Assembly (NCBI GenBank): GCA_029858465.1
Contig: JAOUEZ010000009.1
Coordinates: 1-18,706, forward strand
Length of the DNA: 18,706 bases
Source: Thermoplasmata archaeon
Lineage (GTDB): Archaea; Thermoplasmatota; Thermoplasmata; UBA10834; DTMW01
Direction of reading: 5' to 3'
The notes beneath the pieces are model-generated. The model was given only the letters and a program-made list of their open reading frames with translations, did no database searches and was not told the origin of the DNA. The number at the start of each line of letters is the position of its first letter. The stretch's first letter is position 1. This document shows positions 1 to 7,191 of the stretch, in pieces. Position numbers and translations under genes: made by a program.

Positions 1-955
1 CAACAATGGCTTTATTCGGCTGCACCTGAACTCCGGTCAGTTTCGCGACAAGTCTGGAGACATGCGTGAGCTTCCGAAGATCGATATTTGTCGGGATTCC
101 GTAGAAGGTCGCAAGACCTACGGCAATCTCTTCGAGAGCTGCGTTGCCGGCTCTCTCGCCCAATCCGTTCATTGTGCAGTGGATTTCCTCTGCACCGGCG
201 AGCACTGCGGCTAAGGAGTTAGATACCGATAGACCGAAATCGTCGTGGCAATGCACTGCCAGGGGAACCTTGGCAACGGTCTTCAAATTGGTTATGAGGC
301 CGCTCATCGCCTGAGGTATCATCACTCCGACGGTATCGGGTATATCGATTCTGTCGACTTTTGCTCCTTGAACAGCGATAATGACTTCTTTGAGGAACTC
401 CACATCACTCCTTGTCGCATCCTCAGGAGAGAACTCGACAGTGAATCCATGCGATTTAGCGTATTCGACCGCCCAGATGGCTTTCTCGACTACTTGTTCT
501 CTCGACATCTTGAGCTTGGTCTTCATGTGAATATCGGAAGTCGCGATAAAGACATGAATCGACTTGAGATCGCAATCTATGACGCTGTCAATGTCTGCCT
601 TACTCGATCTTGACAGCCCGAGTACTTCGCATTTCAATCCGAGCTTCCCGATCGCCTTCACGGCCTCTTTTTCACCCTCTGAGGTTATCGGGAAACCGGC
701 TTCTATGATGTCGACGCCGAGATCATCGAGAGCCTGTGCGATCTTAATCTTATCATCTAAGGAAAGCGCGACGTTCGGGGTCTGCTCGCCGTCCCTCAGC
801 GTTGTATCTAGTATCCTGACCGATTTCGGGAGCTTCTCGCCACCGAGGGCTTTTCTAATGTTCTCGCCTATCTGCGAGACTATTTTCTTTGTCTGGTCCA
901 CACTGGAACTGTCTCCGCCCGAAGGTTTATTTTCGATTCTCTCAGGGATGCTCAA
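1..955 (-). CDS. leuA: 2-isopropylmalate synthase, LeuA family (partial, C-terminus off the left edge)
   Basis: The enzyme condenses acetyl-CoA with 2-oxoisovalerate in the first committed step of leucine synthesis. The 318 codons seen cover the HMGL-like TIM barrel: DTTLRDGEQ at residues 50-58, the metal-binding HCHDD at 235-239, and NGLGERAGNAALEE near 263-276. The C-terminal regulatory domain lies beyond the edge. The barrel motif begins about 40 residues later than usual, so there is an N-terminal extension. I chose TTG at 955 because GGGGAG lies about 10 nt upstream; GTG at 964 sits inside that site and an in-frame stop at 1028-1030 blocks longer forms. The gene lies behind a promoter and a leucine-rich leader ORF, which favours leucine synthesis over the related citramalate or homocitrate synthases. 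Sequence alone does not exclude those, since the families are close. Confidence 0.9.
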   Translation of the reverse strand, partial: MSIPERIENKPSGGDSSSVDQTKKIVSQIGENIRKALGGEKLPKSVRILDTTLRDGEQTPNVALSLDDKIKIAQALDDLGVDIIEAGFPITSEGEKEAVKAIGKLGLKCEVLGLSRSSKADIDSVIDCDLKSIHVFIATSDIHMKTKLKMSREQVVEKAIWAVEYAKSHGFTVEFSPEDATRSDVEFLKEVIIAVQGAKVDRIDIPDTVGVMIPQAMSGLITNLKTVAKVPLAVHCHDDFGLSVSNSLAAVLAGAEEIHCTMNGLGERAGNAALEEIAVGLATFYGIPTNIDLRKLTHVSRLVAKLTGVQVQPNKAIV

Positions 956-990
956 GGAAAACACTCTCCCCAAAACTTGTTTGCACTGGT

Positions 991-1050
991 TCAGCCCAGC
1001 AGAAGAAGCAGCAAAGAAAGAATTGCGTTATGTGATTTGCTTCCTGACAT
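991..1050 (-). CDS. Candidate leucine leader peptide upstream of leuA
   Basis: A 19-codon ORF reads MSGSKSHNAILSLLLLLLG and ends in TGA 35 nt before the leuA start. Seven of its last nine codons are leucine: one CTT, then TTG CTG CTT CTT CTG CTG in a row. A TATA box at 1115-1126 predicts transcription starting near 1093, so the ORF would be in the leuA transcript. It is in a different frame from leuA. Bacterial leu operons are known to use such peptides, where ribosome stalling at leucine codons senses leucyl-tRNA; the match here is by layout, not homology. The ribosome binding site is weak (AGGACGG upstream of ATG). The CTT/CTG-rich stretch could be chance, but the position and the exact match between amino acid and pathway argue for function. 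Confidence 0.6.
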   Translation of the reverse strand: MSGSKSHNAILSLLLLLLG

Positions 1051-1114
1051 TTTTGCCGCCGTCCTAGTGCATAGCGCTTTTGAGGTATTGCGCAGGCATT
1101 AGATAACCAATGAA

Positions 1115-1126
1115 CATATAAATATT
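1115..1126 (-). promoter_or_regulatory. TATA box of the leuA transcript
   Basis: On the minus strand the sequence reads AATATTTATATG, a good archaeal TATA box. Transcription would begin about 25 nt downstream, near 1093, which leaves a leader of about 140 nt before leuA that contains the leucine-rich ORF. A second AT-rich candidate (CTTAAATATT on the minus strand) lies near 1193-1203. Confidence 0.5.
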
Positions 1127-1162
1127 GCGGAAATTGACTGGCCTTCTACATTATGGGCTTGT

Positions 1163-1197
1163 AATATTGGCGCGATAAGATATCGATGCCCAATATT
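1163..1197. repeat. Nested inverted repeat between the V4R gene and leuA
   Basis: AATATTGG (1163-1170) pairs perfectly with CCAATATT (1190-1197). Inside, CGATA (1173-1177) pairs with TATCG (1181-1185) around AGA. As RNA it would be a 13-bp interrupted stem just after the first V4R gene. No T-run follows it on the minus strand, so it is a poor terminator. As DNA it could be a regulator site centred about 60 bp upstream of the leuA TATA box. Confidence 0.4.
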
Positions 1198-1224
1198 TAA
1201 GAGAAAATATCAGATTCCTGCAAT

Positions 1225-2037
1225 CTACTCTTTTTCTTCTTCATCAGTAGCTCTCGGCAAAATAATGAACCCGCACTTGTCTTCTCCCTGACAGATGCAT
1301 TTCCGTTCAAAGGCGTGCATCGGCGTCTTGAATGCGCGGAGACCTATGCTTTCGAGCGCCAGAGAAATATTCTTACAGACCGGCTCGGTGCCAGTGCCAT
1401 ATTGACTCGGTATCATCGATATGGCGGATATTTTAATGGTCTTGCTGTGATGATTTATCTCATCGATCTTGAAATCTGATATCCAACCAGACCTCTTCAG
1501 CCTATCCAGTCCTTCTTCGAGGATCGACTCAGGCGACCCGTCCTCATTTAAACCTGATAGTTGATCATGAAGGTCTGCAATGCCAGAGAAGGCTATATCC
1601 AGCTGTCTGGTGACCCAATGGCTGTTCTCCGCGACCTTCAATAGATTTGCTAACGCAAGTATTCCGTCAGCCGGTTGCACTCTCAGAAGACCCTTGAACC
1701 TGTCCTGCCCTTCCGAGGAAATCCTGAGGGTTGTCGGCAGCTTTTCAATATCTTTCTGAGAGGCAATCAACGGTTTCTGAGGATGTATCTCCGGAACCGC
1801 CGACGAGGAGGTATTCTGAAGCCGTCTCTTCTTGCCGAGGTCCTTTGCGAGATTATATTTCTCTCTGGCCTGGTCAAGGACTTCGTACGTAGAAGCCCTC
1901 GTCTCAAGATCCTTCAGTCTCTTGCTGACCCAGCCGATTCCTTCAAGATGGCCGAGATATCCGACCTCAAAACCGAGTCTCGCGATTTCGAGCAACACTG
2001 TTCGAGCATTCCTGTTATCCCTGGTGTCATCGCCCAT
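1225..2037 (-). CDS. V4R-domain protein, paralogue 1
   Basis: A predicted cytoplasmic protein of 270 residues. The C-terminal part resembles the V4R (4-vinyl reductase) domain, a small-ligand-binding fold found in archaeal proteins and some bacterial sensors. Cysteines at 221, 247 and 255 sit in the EPVC and C-x-C-Q-G-x3-C motifs; the extra C249 is absent in the paralogue. The N-terminal 75 residues form a charged, helical region ending in GKKRRL, followed by a polar linker (about 75-115). It is colinear over its whole length with the protein encoded by the next gene upstream. The start at 2037 is supported by GGTGA 6 nt before ATG. The two genes are 175 nt apart on the same strand, so they may be transcribed separately. 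The ligand and role are unknown; nothing in the sequence ties it to amino acid synthesis beyond location. Confidence 0.75.
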   Translation of the reverse strand: MGDDTRDNRNARTVLLEIARLGFEVGYLGHLEGIGWVSKRLKDLETRASTYEVLDQAREKYNLAKDLGKKRRLQNTSSSAVPEIHPQKPLIASQKDIEKLPTTLRISSEGQDRFKGLLRVQPADGILALANLLKVAENSHWVTRQLDIAFSGIADLHDQLSGLNEDGSPESILEEGLDRLKRSGWISDFKIDEINHHSKTIKISAISMIPSQYGTGTEPVCKNISLALESIGLRAFKTPMHAFERKCICQGEDKCGFIILPRATDEEEKE

Positions 2038-2212
2038 CTCGATTCACCGCCGGCCATTTGGTGTAGAAGAATCCGACGAAGCGGAGACTCCACGCTTCCC
2101 CGATAGTTCGTATCGTGTGGCCCGGTTTCAATTATGATAACGAATATTTCAATATTGGCAGATTGACGCTTTTTTCTGAATCAGCGAAGTTATTTCTCGG
2201 CCAGTTGAAAAA

Positions 2213-2989
2213 TCAATCCGATTGAGGACGGGGGAAAAATATGAACCTGCACTTCTCGTCGCCCTGAGAGATACAACTCCTCTCGGCGACAATCACGGGC
2301 TGATTGAACAGTTTGTTGCCTATGGATTCCAAGGCGATACATATCGGCCTGCAAACGGGTTCCGATGAGGTCCCGACAGCTCGCGCTATCTGCGAGACAG
2401 CATCTATTCGAACGCTCCTGTGCTCGACATCAATATCCACAATATCGTAGCTCTCGAGCCATCCTATGTCGGACAGAATTGTAAGGCCTTCTGTGAGGAC
2501 ACTTGCCCGGTCACCCTCATCTGGCTTCAATTCTGCCAATCTGTCGTGGATATCGGCGACGTTCGAAATGACGGTGCTGACACGATCCATCAATATCTCG
2601 CTCCCCTGCGCGAGCCTGATCATATTTGCGACGGCCTGAATGGCATCCTTTACTGGAACCCTTGCGACAGACACGCCTTTCGGCAAGGACGACTCAACAA
2701 TCGTTGTCGGAGTGGCGATCCCTTGTATCTTGCCTTTGTGATTGAGGATGCCAGAATCCGATGGTAATGATGAAAACAATCGGTTCCTCTTCCCGAATTC
2801 TTTGCCGGCCTTATATTTCTCAATGACATTCTGAGCGATCCCGAGTGGCAGCGCTTCGCTAACCAATCGCGTATATCTCGCCCTTATCCAACCTGCGCTC
2901 TCATCGAGACCCGAAAAACCGACTTCATACCCGAGCCTCAGAGCCTCACGTAGAATCCGTTTCTCCGCCTCTTCAAATTGCTCAATCAT
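2213..2989 (-). CDS. V4R-domain protein, paralogue 2
   Basis: A 258-residue paralogue of the neighbouring V4R protein. It shares the N-terminal helical region (LRLGYEVGFSG, then GW, then GKEFGKRNRL at about 62-71), a central helical part with VADIHDRLAEL, and the C-terminal V4R-like region with EPVC (C213), C239 and C247. Cysteines 213, 239 and 247 match 221, 247 and 255 of the paralogue, so these three are the conserved set. No ribosome binding site precedes ATG at 2989, and a CTTAAAA box lies about 30 nt upstream, which suggests a leaderless transcript. It is divergent from pheA. Known V4R proteins bind hydrophobic or aromatic ligands or may carry metals; the function here is open. The domain call rests on pattern recognition only. 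Confidence 0.75.
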   Translation of the reverse strand: MIEQFEEAEKRILREALRLGYEVGFSGLDESAGWIRARYTRLVSEALPLGIAQNVIEKYKAGKEFGKRNRLFSSLPSDSGILNHKGKIQGIATPTTIVESSLPKGVSVARVPVKDAIQAVANMIRLAQGSEILMDRVSTVISNVADIHDRLAELKPDEGDRASVLTEGLTILSDIGWLESYDIVDIDVEHRSVRIDAVSQIARAVGTSSEPVCRPICIALESIGNKLFNQPVIVAERSCISQGDEKCRFIFFPRPQSD

Positions 2990-3015
2990 GATAATCTGGC
3001 TCGCAATAAATGTGA

Positions 3016-3022
3016 GATTTTA
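3016..3022 (-). promoter_or_regulatory. Possible TATA box for V4R paralogue 2
   Basis: The minus strand reads CTTAAAA about 30 nt before the ATG at 2989. With no ribosome binding site in between, this fits a leaderless archaeal transcript. Confidence 0.35.
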
Positions 3023-3037
3023 AGAGACCTTTTTAGC

Positions 3038-3067
3038 TATGCTATGTAGACACGACGGGGTAGCATA
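3038..3067. repeat. Inverted repeat in the V4R/pheA divergent promoter region
   Basis: TATGCTA (3038-3044) and TAGCATA (3061-3067) are perfect inverted copies 16 nt apart, with half-site centres about 23 bp apart, close to two helical turns. It lies between the two divergent start sites and could be an operator for one or both genes. A TATA-like CCATATAACC follows immediately on the plus strand. Confidence 0.35.
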
Positions 3068-3208
3068 CCATATAACCTAAATGTCATGAATATCAAAATT
3101 GAGAAATCCTAGCCATTTCAATCCATCCGGAGGCCTAATCTCGACCAAAAGGGACAGGGTCACTCGAAAGGTTTATTGTTGACCTTCCGACTTCATGCAT
3201 CGGTTCAA

Positions 3209-4072
3209 ATGGCAGAGCGGGCAATTAAAGTGGCATTTCAGGGTGTCAGAGGAGCTTTTTCCGAGGATGCCTGTCAAGCACATTTTGGGATGGATGTCGA
3301 GATCATCCCCTATCCAAGCTTCTCAGAGGTCTTCGAGGCAACGGAAAACGACTCGGTGACCCATGCGGTCGTCCCAATCGAGAACTCCATCGAGGGTAGC
3401 GTGGCGCAGGTGAACGACCTACTGCTCGAAAACGACCTCATGATATCAGGAGAGGTTGTGCTCCGAATAAGGCATTGCCTTATTACGATGCCAGGAACGA
3501 AAATTGAGCAGATAAAAAGAGTCTACAGCCATCCGCAGGCGCTCGGGCAATGCAGGAGATTCCTCTCACAATATCCAGAGTGGGAGGTAATAGCGACATA
3601 TGACACGGCCGGCAGCGCAGCCATGATAAAGAAGAACAGAAGGGACGACGAGGCTGCGATTGCGAGCGCCAGAGCCGCGGAGATTTACGGGTTTGAAATA
3701 TTGAAAGAGGGGATTGAGAGCGACCATCAGAATTTCACACGATTCTTCGTCCTCGAGAAGCATCCGAAAACTTCGAAGGATGCGAACAAGACTTCGATTG
3801 CCTTTGCCGCCAAGAACACACCAGGTGCGCTCTACCTATGCCTCAAGGAATTCGCCGAGAGGGGGATCAACCTCACGAAGCTAGAATCTAGGCCGAGAAG
3901 GAACAAACCCTGGATGTATGTCTTTTTTGCGGACATAGATGGGAATGTGGAAGATCCAAACATAAGCGACGCAATCGGCGGACTGCTTAGGACGGCCGCG
4001 TTCGTCAAGATCCTCGGCAGCTACAGAAAAGCCGGTGAAGCATTCGACCCTTTGGCCAATAAATCTCATTAG
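3209..4072 (+). CDS. pheA: Prephenate dehydratase with ACT domain
   Basis: Converts prephenate to phenylpyruvate in phenylalanine synthesis. The 287 residues match the stand-alone two-domain form. The catalytic PDT domain occupies about 1-185, with VAFQGVRGAFSE at the start, PIENSIEGSV at 56-65 and the essential TRF at 177-179. A C-terminal ACT domain carries GALY (206-209) and ESRP (226-229), the phenylalanine-binding motifs, so feedback inhibition by phenylalanine is expected. No chorismate mutase domain is fused. I preferred ATG 3209, because the PDT domain begins at once, over the TTG codons at 3176/3179, which would add about 11 unremarkable residues. No ribosome binding site precedes 3209, and a TTTATTG box at 3172-3178 would fit a short-leader transcript. 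The stop overlaps that of the convergent ilvD. Confidence 0.93.
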   Translation: MAERAIKVAFQGVRGAFSEDACQAHFGMDVEIIPYPSFSEVFEATENDSVTHAVVPIENSIEGSVAQVNDLLLENDLMISGEVVLRIRHCLITMPGTKIEQIKRVYSHPQALGQCRRFLSQYPEWEVIATYDTAGSAAMIKKNRRDDEAAIASARAAEIYGFEILKEGIESDHQNFTRFFVLEKHPKTSKDANKTSIAFAAKNTPGALYLCLKEFAERGINLTKLESRPRRNKPWMYVFFADIDGNVEDPNISDAIGGLLRTAAFVKILGSYRKAGEAFDPLANKSH

Positions 4073-5730
4073 CGGAGTATACCTGCGCCCTCGGCCGCCG
4101 ATTTAGCCAGCTCACGGTATCTCAGAAGCATTCCGCTCACTGGTTTCTTCAGTGGTCTGAATGCCTTCAGCCTCTTCTTTAGCTCTTTGTCGGAAATATC
4201 GAGCTTGAGGAGCCTGCGCTTCAAATCTATCTCGATCTTATCTCCATTCTTGACGACAGCAAGAGGACCGCCGACATATGCCTCAGGACTCACATGCCCA
4301 ACGGAAAGCCCCCTGGTTCCTCCGGAGAACCGCCCGTCTGTTATTAGCGCTACCGAATCGCCCAAGCCCATGCCAGTAATGAGGCTGGTCGGACCGAGCA
4401 TTTCGGGCATGCCTGGCCCACCCCTCGGCCCTTCGAATCTTATGATCACAGCATCGCCCGGTCTGATCTTTCCACCCAATATCGCCTTTGTCGCAAGCTC
4501 CTCGGAATTGAAGACTCGCGCCTTTCCTGTGAAACGTGATGAAGACTCAGAGACGGCGGATTGCTTGATGACCGCGCCGTCAGGGGCGAGATTGCCTTTT
4601 AGGATCGCGATCCCGCCTTCTTTGTGATACGGGTTTGTCAACGGTCGTATGACATTTTCATCAAGGATGCGGGAATAGCTCGCGACATCAATCATTGACA
4701 TGCCGAACACATTCCATGTCTCCTCAAGAGAATCTTTGATCCGGTTCAGAATCGCAGGCACTCCGCCCGCTCTATCGAAGTCTATCAGGAAATGAGGACC
4801 TCCTGGTCTCAGATTCACCAGATGCGGTATGCCGCGCGATATCTTGTCAAACACAGAGAGGGGCAATTTCACACCGAACTCCGCTGCGATTGCCGGAAGA
4901 TGAAGGCAGGTGTTCGTCGATCCACCTATTGCCATGTCGGCTCTGATCGCATTCCGGAAGCTTGCTGCTCCGATCGAATCTCTGGGCTTCCGCTGCTGAT
5001 CTATTAGCCTGACTATCTCCTTGCCCGTGTGAAATGCGGTTCCGAGCTTTTCCTGGCTGATGGCATGCGATGTCCCGCATCCGGGCATGCTCAGTCCGAG
5101 AACCTCGGTAAGGCACGACATTGTATTTGCTGTGAACAGTCCTGCGCATGAACCGGGTCCCGGGCACGCGCATCTTTCAATCTGATACACGTCCTCCTCG
5201 CTCATTTTTCCTGAGGCGCACGCGCCGAGCGCTTCGAATATTGATATCAGGTCCAGCTGTTTATCGCCCAATGTCCCAGGAAGCATCGGTCCGCCCGTAA
5301 CGATGGCAGCCGGAACGTTCAGCCTGCCGGCTGCCATCAGCATTCCGGGTGTTATCTTGTCGCAGTTTGTAATCCCGACCCATCCGTCCAGCTGATGGGC
5401 TTCTATCATGGACTCGACGGAATCGGCGATGAGATCCCTTGAGGGCAGCGAGTATCTCATCCCCTCATGACCCATCGCGATGCCGTCGCATATTCCGGGG
5501 ATGCCGAATACAAGAGGTGTGCCTCCAGCCTCTCTAATTCCAGCCACAATCCTCTCTGCTATCCTGTTGAGATGTACGTGCCCTGGTATGATCTCGTTCC
5601 AGCTGTTGGCAACTCCGACCATTGGCTTACTAAGGTCCAAATCTGTCAGACCAGACGCTCTATAGAGCCCTCTCGCAGGTGCTCTACTCAGCCCCCCAAT
5701 CGCTTTTCTCGATCTGAGTTCTGTCGTCAT
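4069..5730 (-). CDS. ilvD: Dihydroxy-acid dehydratase
   Basis: Dehydrates 2,3-dihydroxyisovalerate and 2,3-dihydroxy-3-methylvalerate to the keto acids of valine/leucine and isoleucine. The 553-residue protein is full length. Visible motifs are NSWNEIIPGH (42-51), GITNCDKITPGM (C123), CACPGPGSCAG (C195) and DGRFSGGTRG (465-474), which carries the active-site serine S469. The position after IIP is Gly, where [2Fe-2S] members of the family have a cysteine ligand, so I infer the oxygen-labile [4Fe-4S] type seen in E. coli. The gene starts 12 nt after lysC and is the last gene of the thrC-hom-lysC-ilvD run; no clear ribosome binding site is visible, so translation may be coupled. The stop overlaps the pheA stop on the other strand by a few bases. 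Confidence 0.95.
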   Translation of the reverse strand: MTTELRSRKAIGGLSRAPARGLYRASGLTDLDLSKPMVGVANSWNEIIPGHVHLNRIAERIVAGIREAGGTPLVFGIPGICDGIAMGHEGMRYSLPSRDLIADSVESMIEAHQLDGWVGITNCDKITPGMLMAAGRLNVPAAIVTGGPMLPGTLGDKQLDLISIFEALGACASGKMSEEDVYQIERCACPGPGSCAGLFTANTMSCLTEVLGLSMPGCGTSHAISQEKLGTAFHTGKEIVRLIDQQRKPRDSIGAASFRNAIRADMAIGGSTNTCLHLPAIAAEFGVKLPLSVFDKISRGIPHLVNLRPGGPHFLIDFDRAGGVPAILNRIKDSLEETWNVFGMSMIDVASYSRILDENVIRPLTNPYHKEGGIAILKGNLAPDGAVIKQSAVSESSSRFTGKARVFNSEELATKAILGGKIRPGDAVIIRFEGPRGGPGMPEMLGPTSLITGMGLGDSVALITDGRFSGGTRGLSVGHVSPEAYVGGPLAVVKNGDKIEIDLKRRLLKLDISDKELKKRLKAFRPLKKPVSGMLLRYRELAKSAAEGAGILR

Positions 5731-5742
5731 ACAATCGCCCGA

Positions 5743-7158
5743 TCATGCATCCATCGAATCAAGCTTGAAATCCTTGTGCAGTGCCTCGACTGCCGCCTTC
5801 ATATCCTTCCTGCTCACGATGAAGGATATGTTCAGTTCCGAAGACCCCTGCGCAATCGTCCTGATATTTATCTTATTATCAGCCATTGACTTGAACACAT
5901 TTGCAGCGACACCAGGAGTACCTCTCATACCTCTTCCGACAGTGGCGACAATGCAAAATCCTCCTTCGCCTGTGATTTCTCTGACCAGCTTCGAGCCAAG
6001 CAATGAAAGTTCCAGAACGTTCATTGCATCATCCGCATCTGCCTCGGGAACTGCGATGGACATGTTGGCTTCGGATGAGCTCTGAGAGATCATGAGCACG
6101 TCTATGTCCTGATCTGCGAGCATCTCGAGCACTCGGCCGGCCACCCGCGGGGTGCCGACAAGTCTTGCTCCGGAGATGTTGATCAGGTGCACCCTGTCGA
6201 TAACGCTTATCGCTCTCACGACGCCCTTATTATCATCATTCTCATCGACGAATCTTATTATATGCGTGCCCTCTTTCTCTGGCTCCCAGACATCCTTGAT
6301 CTGATAAATGAGGTCCGAATCAAGGCCGACCTCGAGAGCTCTCGGATGAATCACTCTCGCACCGAAATGCGCGATCTCGATCGCCTCGTCGAAGGCAATC
6401 TTCTTGATGAGTCGGGACTCAGGATATAGGGATGGATCAGCGGTCATTATCCCTCTCACTTCTTTCCAGAACCATAGTTCGTCCACCTTCAGAGCAAGTC
6501 CGATTATCGCCGCGGAATAGTCAGATCCTCCTCTGCCCAGAGTTGTCATGACACCGGTCTGTGTGGCGGCGATGAAGCCTGAAACGACCGGTATTATTCC
6601 GTCCTTCATTAGAGGATCCAGATTTTGACGCACCTGCATGGAGGTCACGTTCATCAGCGGTTCCGCGCTCCCGAAATTATCATCGGTCAGAATGCCCGCT
6701 TCCCCTCCGGTCAGGGCTTTTGCGTGAATCCCTTCAGCCTCGAGAGCCGCCGCGAGAATCGGTGTCGATAGCCTCTCGCCGAAGGATAGCAGCAGGTCTC
6801 TCGATCTCGGGGTTAGTTCGCCGACATGCGATATTCCCATCACGACATTCTTGAGGTCGTCTAGAAGGGAGCGAACGGTTCTTGTCACCTGCTGGCTTAT
6901 CACCTGATCGTCGATCGATTTGATCGCAGCAATGTGAATCGCCGCAAGCGCTTCTATCGAGGCATCAATGGTGGATTTCTTTGAGGCAGTGATGTTCTTC
7001 ATCAGCTCGACAAGTCTGTCGGTCACGCCACCGAGAGCTGATATGACAACAATTATCTGATGACCTTTGCCGGTGCTTTCCTTTACGATTTTTACTACCT
7101 GCGAAATCCCGGCCGCGTCCTTCACAGCCGCGCCCCCGAACTTCATCACCATCTTCAT
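5743..7158 (-). CDS. lysC: Aspartate kinase with two C-terminal ACT domains
   Basis: Phosphorylates aspartate, the entry step to threonine, methionine, isoleucine and lysine. The amino acid kinase domain occupies about residues 1-305, with LSFGERLS (124-131) and LGRGGSDYSAA (207-217), followed by two ACT domains (about 318-390 and 402-465), each with a GTPG- or GTPR-type turn. Feedback by threonine or lysine through the ACT pair is expected from the family. The N-terminal signature reads KFGGAAV (6-12) where the family normally has KFGGTSV, and the usual WTDVDG segment reads WKEVRG (231-236). Length (471) and all other motifs are intact, so I still regard it as active. GGAGA lies 8 nt before the ATG. 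It follows hom by 33 nt. No homoserine dehydrogenase domain is fused, so the two steps are encoded separately. Confidence 0.93.
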   Translation of the reverse strand: MKMVMKFGGAAVKDAAGISQVVKIVKESTGKGHQIIVVISALGGVTDRLVELMKNITASKKSTIDASIEALAAIHIAAIKSIDDQVISQQVTRTVRSLLDDLKNVVMGISHVGELTPRSRDLLLSFGERLSTPILAAALEAEGIHAKALTGGEAGILTDDNFGSAEPLMNVTSMQVRQNLDPLMKDGIIPVVSGFIAATQTGVMTTLGRGGSDYSAAIIGLALKVDELWFWKEVRGIMTADPSLYPESRLIKKIAFDEAIEIAHFGARVIHPRALEVGLDSDLIYQIKDVWEPEKEGTHIIRFVDENDDNKGVVRAISVIDRVHLINISGARLVGTPRVAGRVLEMLADQDIDVLMISQSSSEANMSIAVPEADADDAMNVLELSLLGSKLVREITGEGGFCIVATVGRGMRGTPGVAANVFKSMADNKINIRTIAQGSSELNISFIVSRKDMKAAVEALHKDFKLDSMDA

Positions 7159-7191
7159 TTCAAAGTCTCCGCAAATGTAGTATTGATCGCA

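Noticed and set aside
245..1067. Plus-strand open frames of 122 and 167 codons over the leuA region.
   Set aside because: They are antisense shadows of leuA and its leader, with no recognisable domains.
1064..1099. A second short ORF (MPAQYLKSAMH) on the minus strand before the leucine leader.
   Set aside because: Its ATG lies at or upstream of the predicted transcription start, and its composition is unremarkable.
3010..3208. Short plus-strand ORFs upstream of pheA examined as a phenylalanine leader peptide.
   Set aside because: None contains a phenylalanine run; they are short and lack ribosome binding sites.
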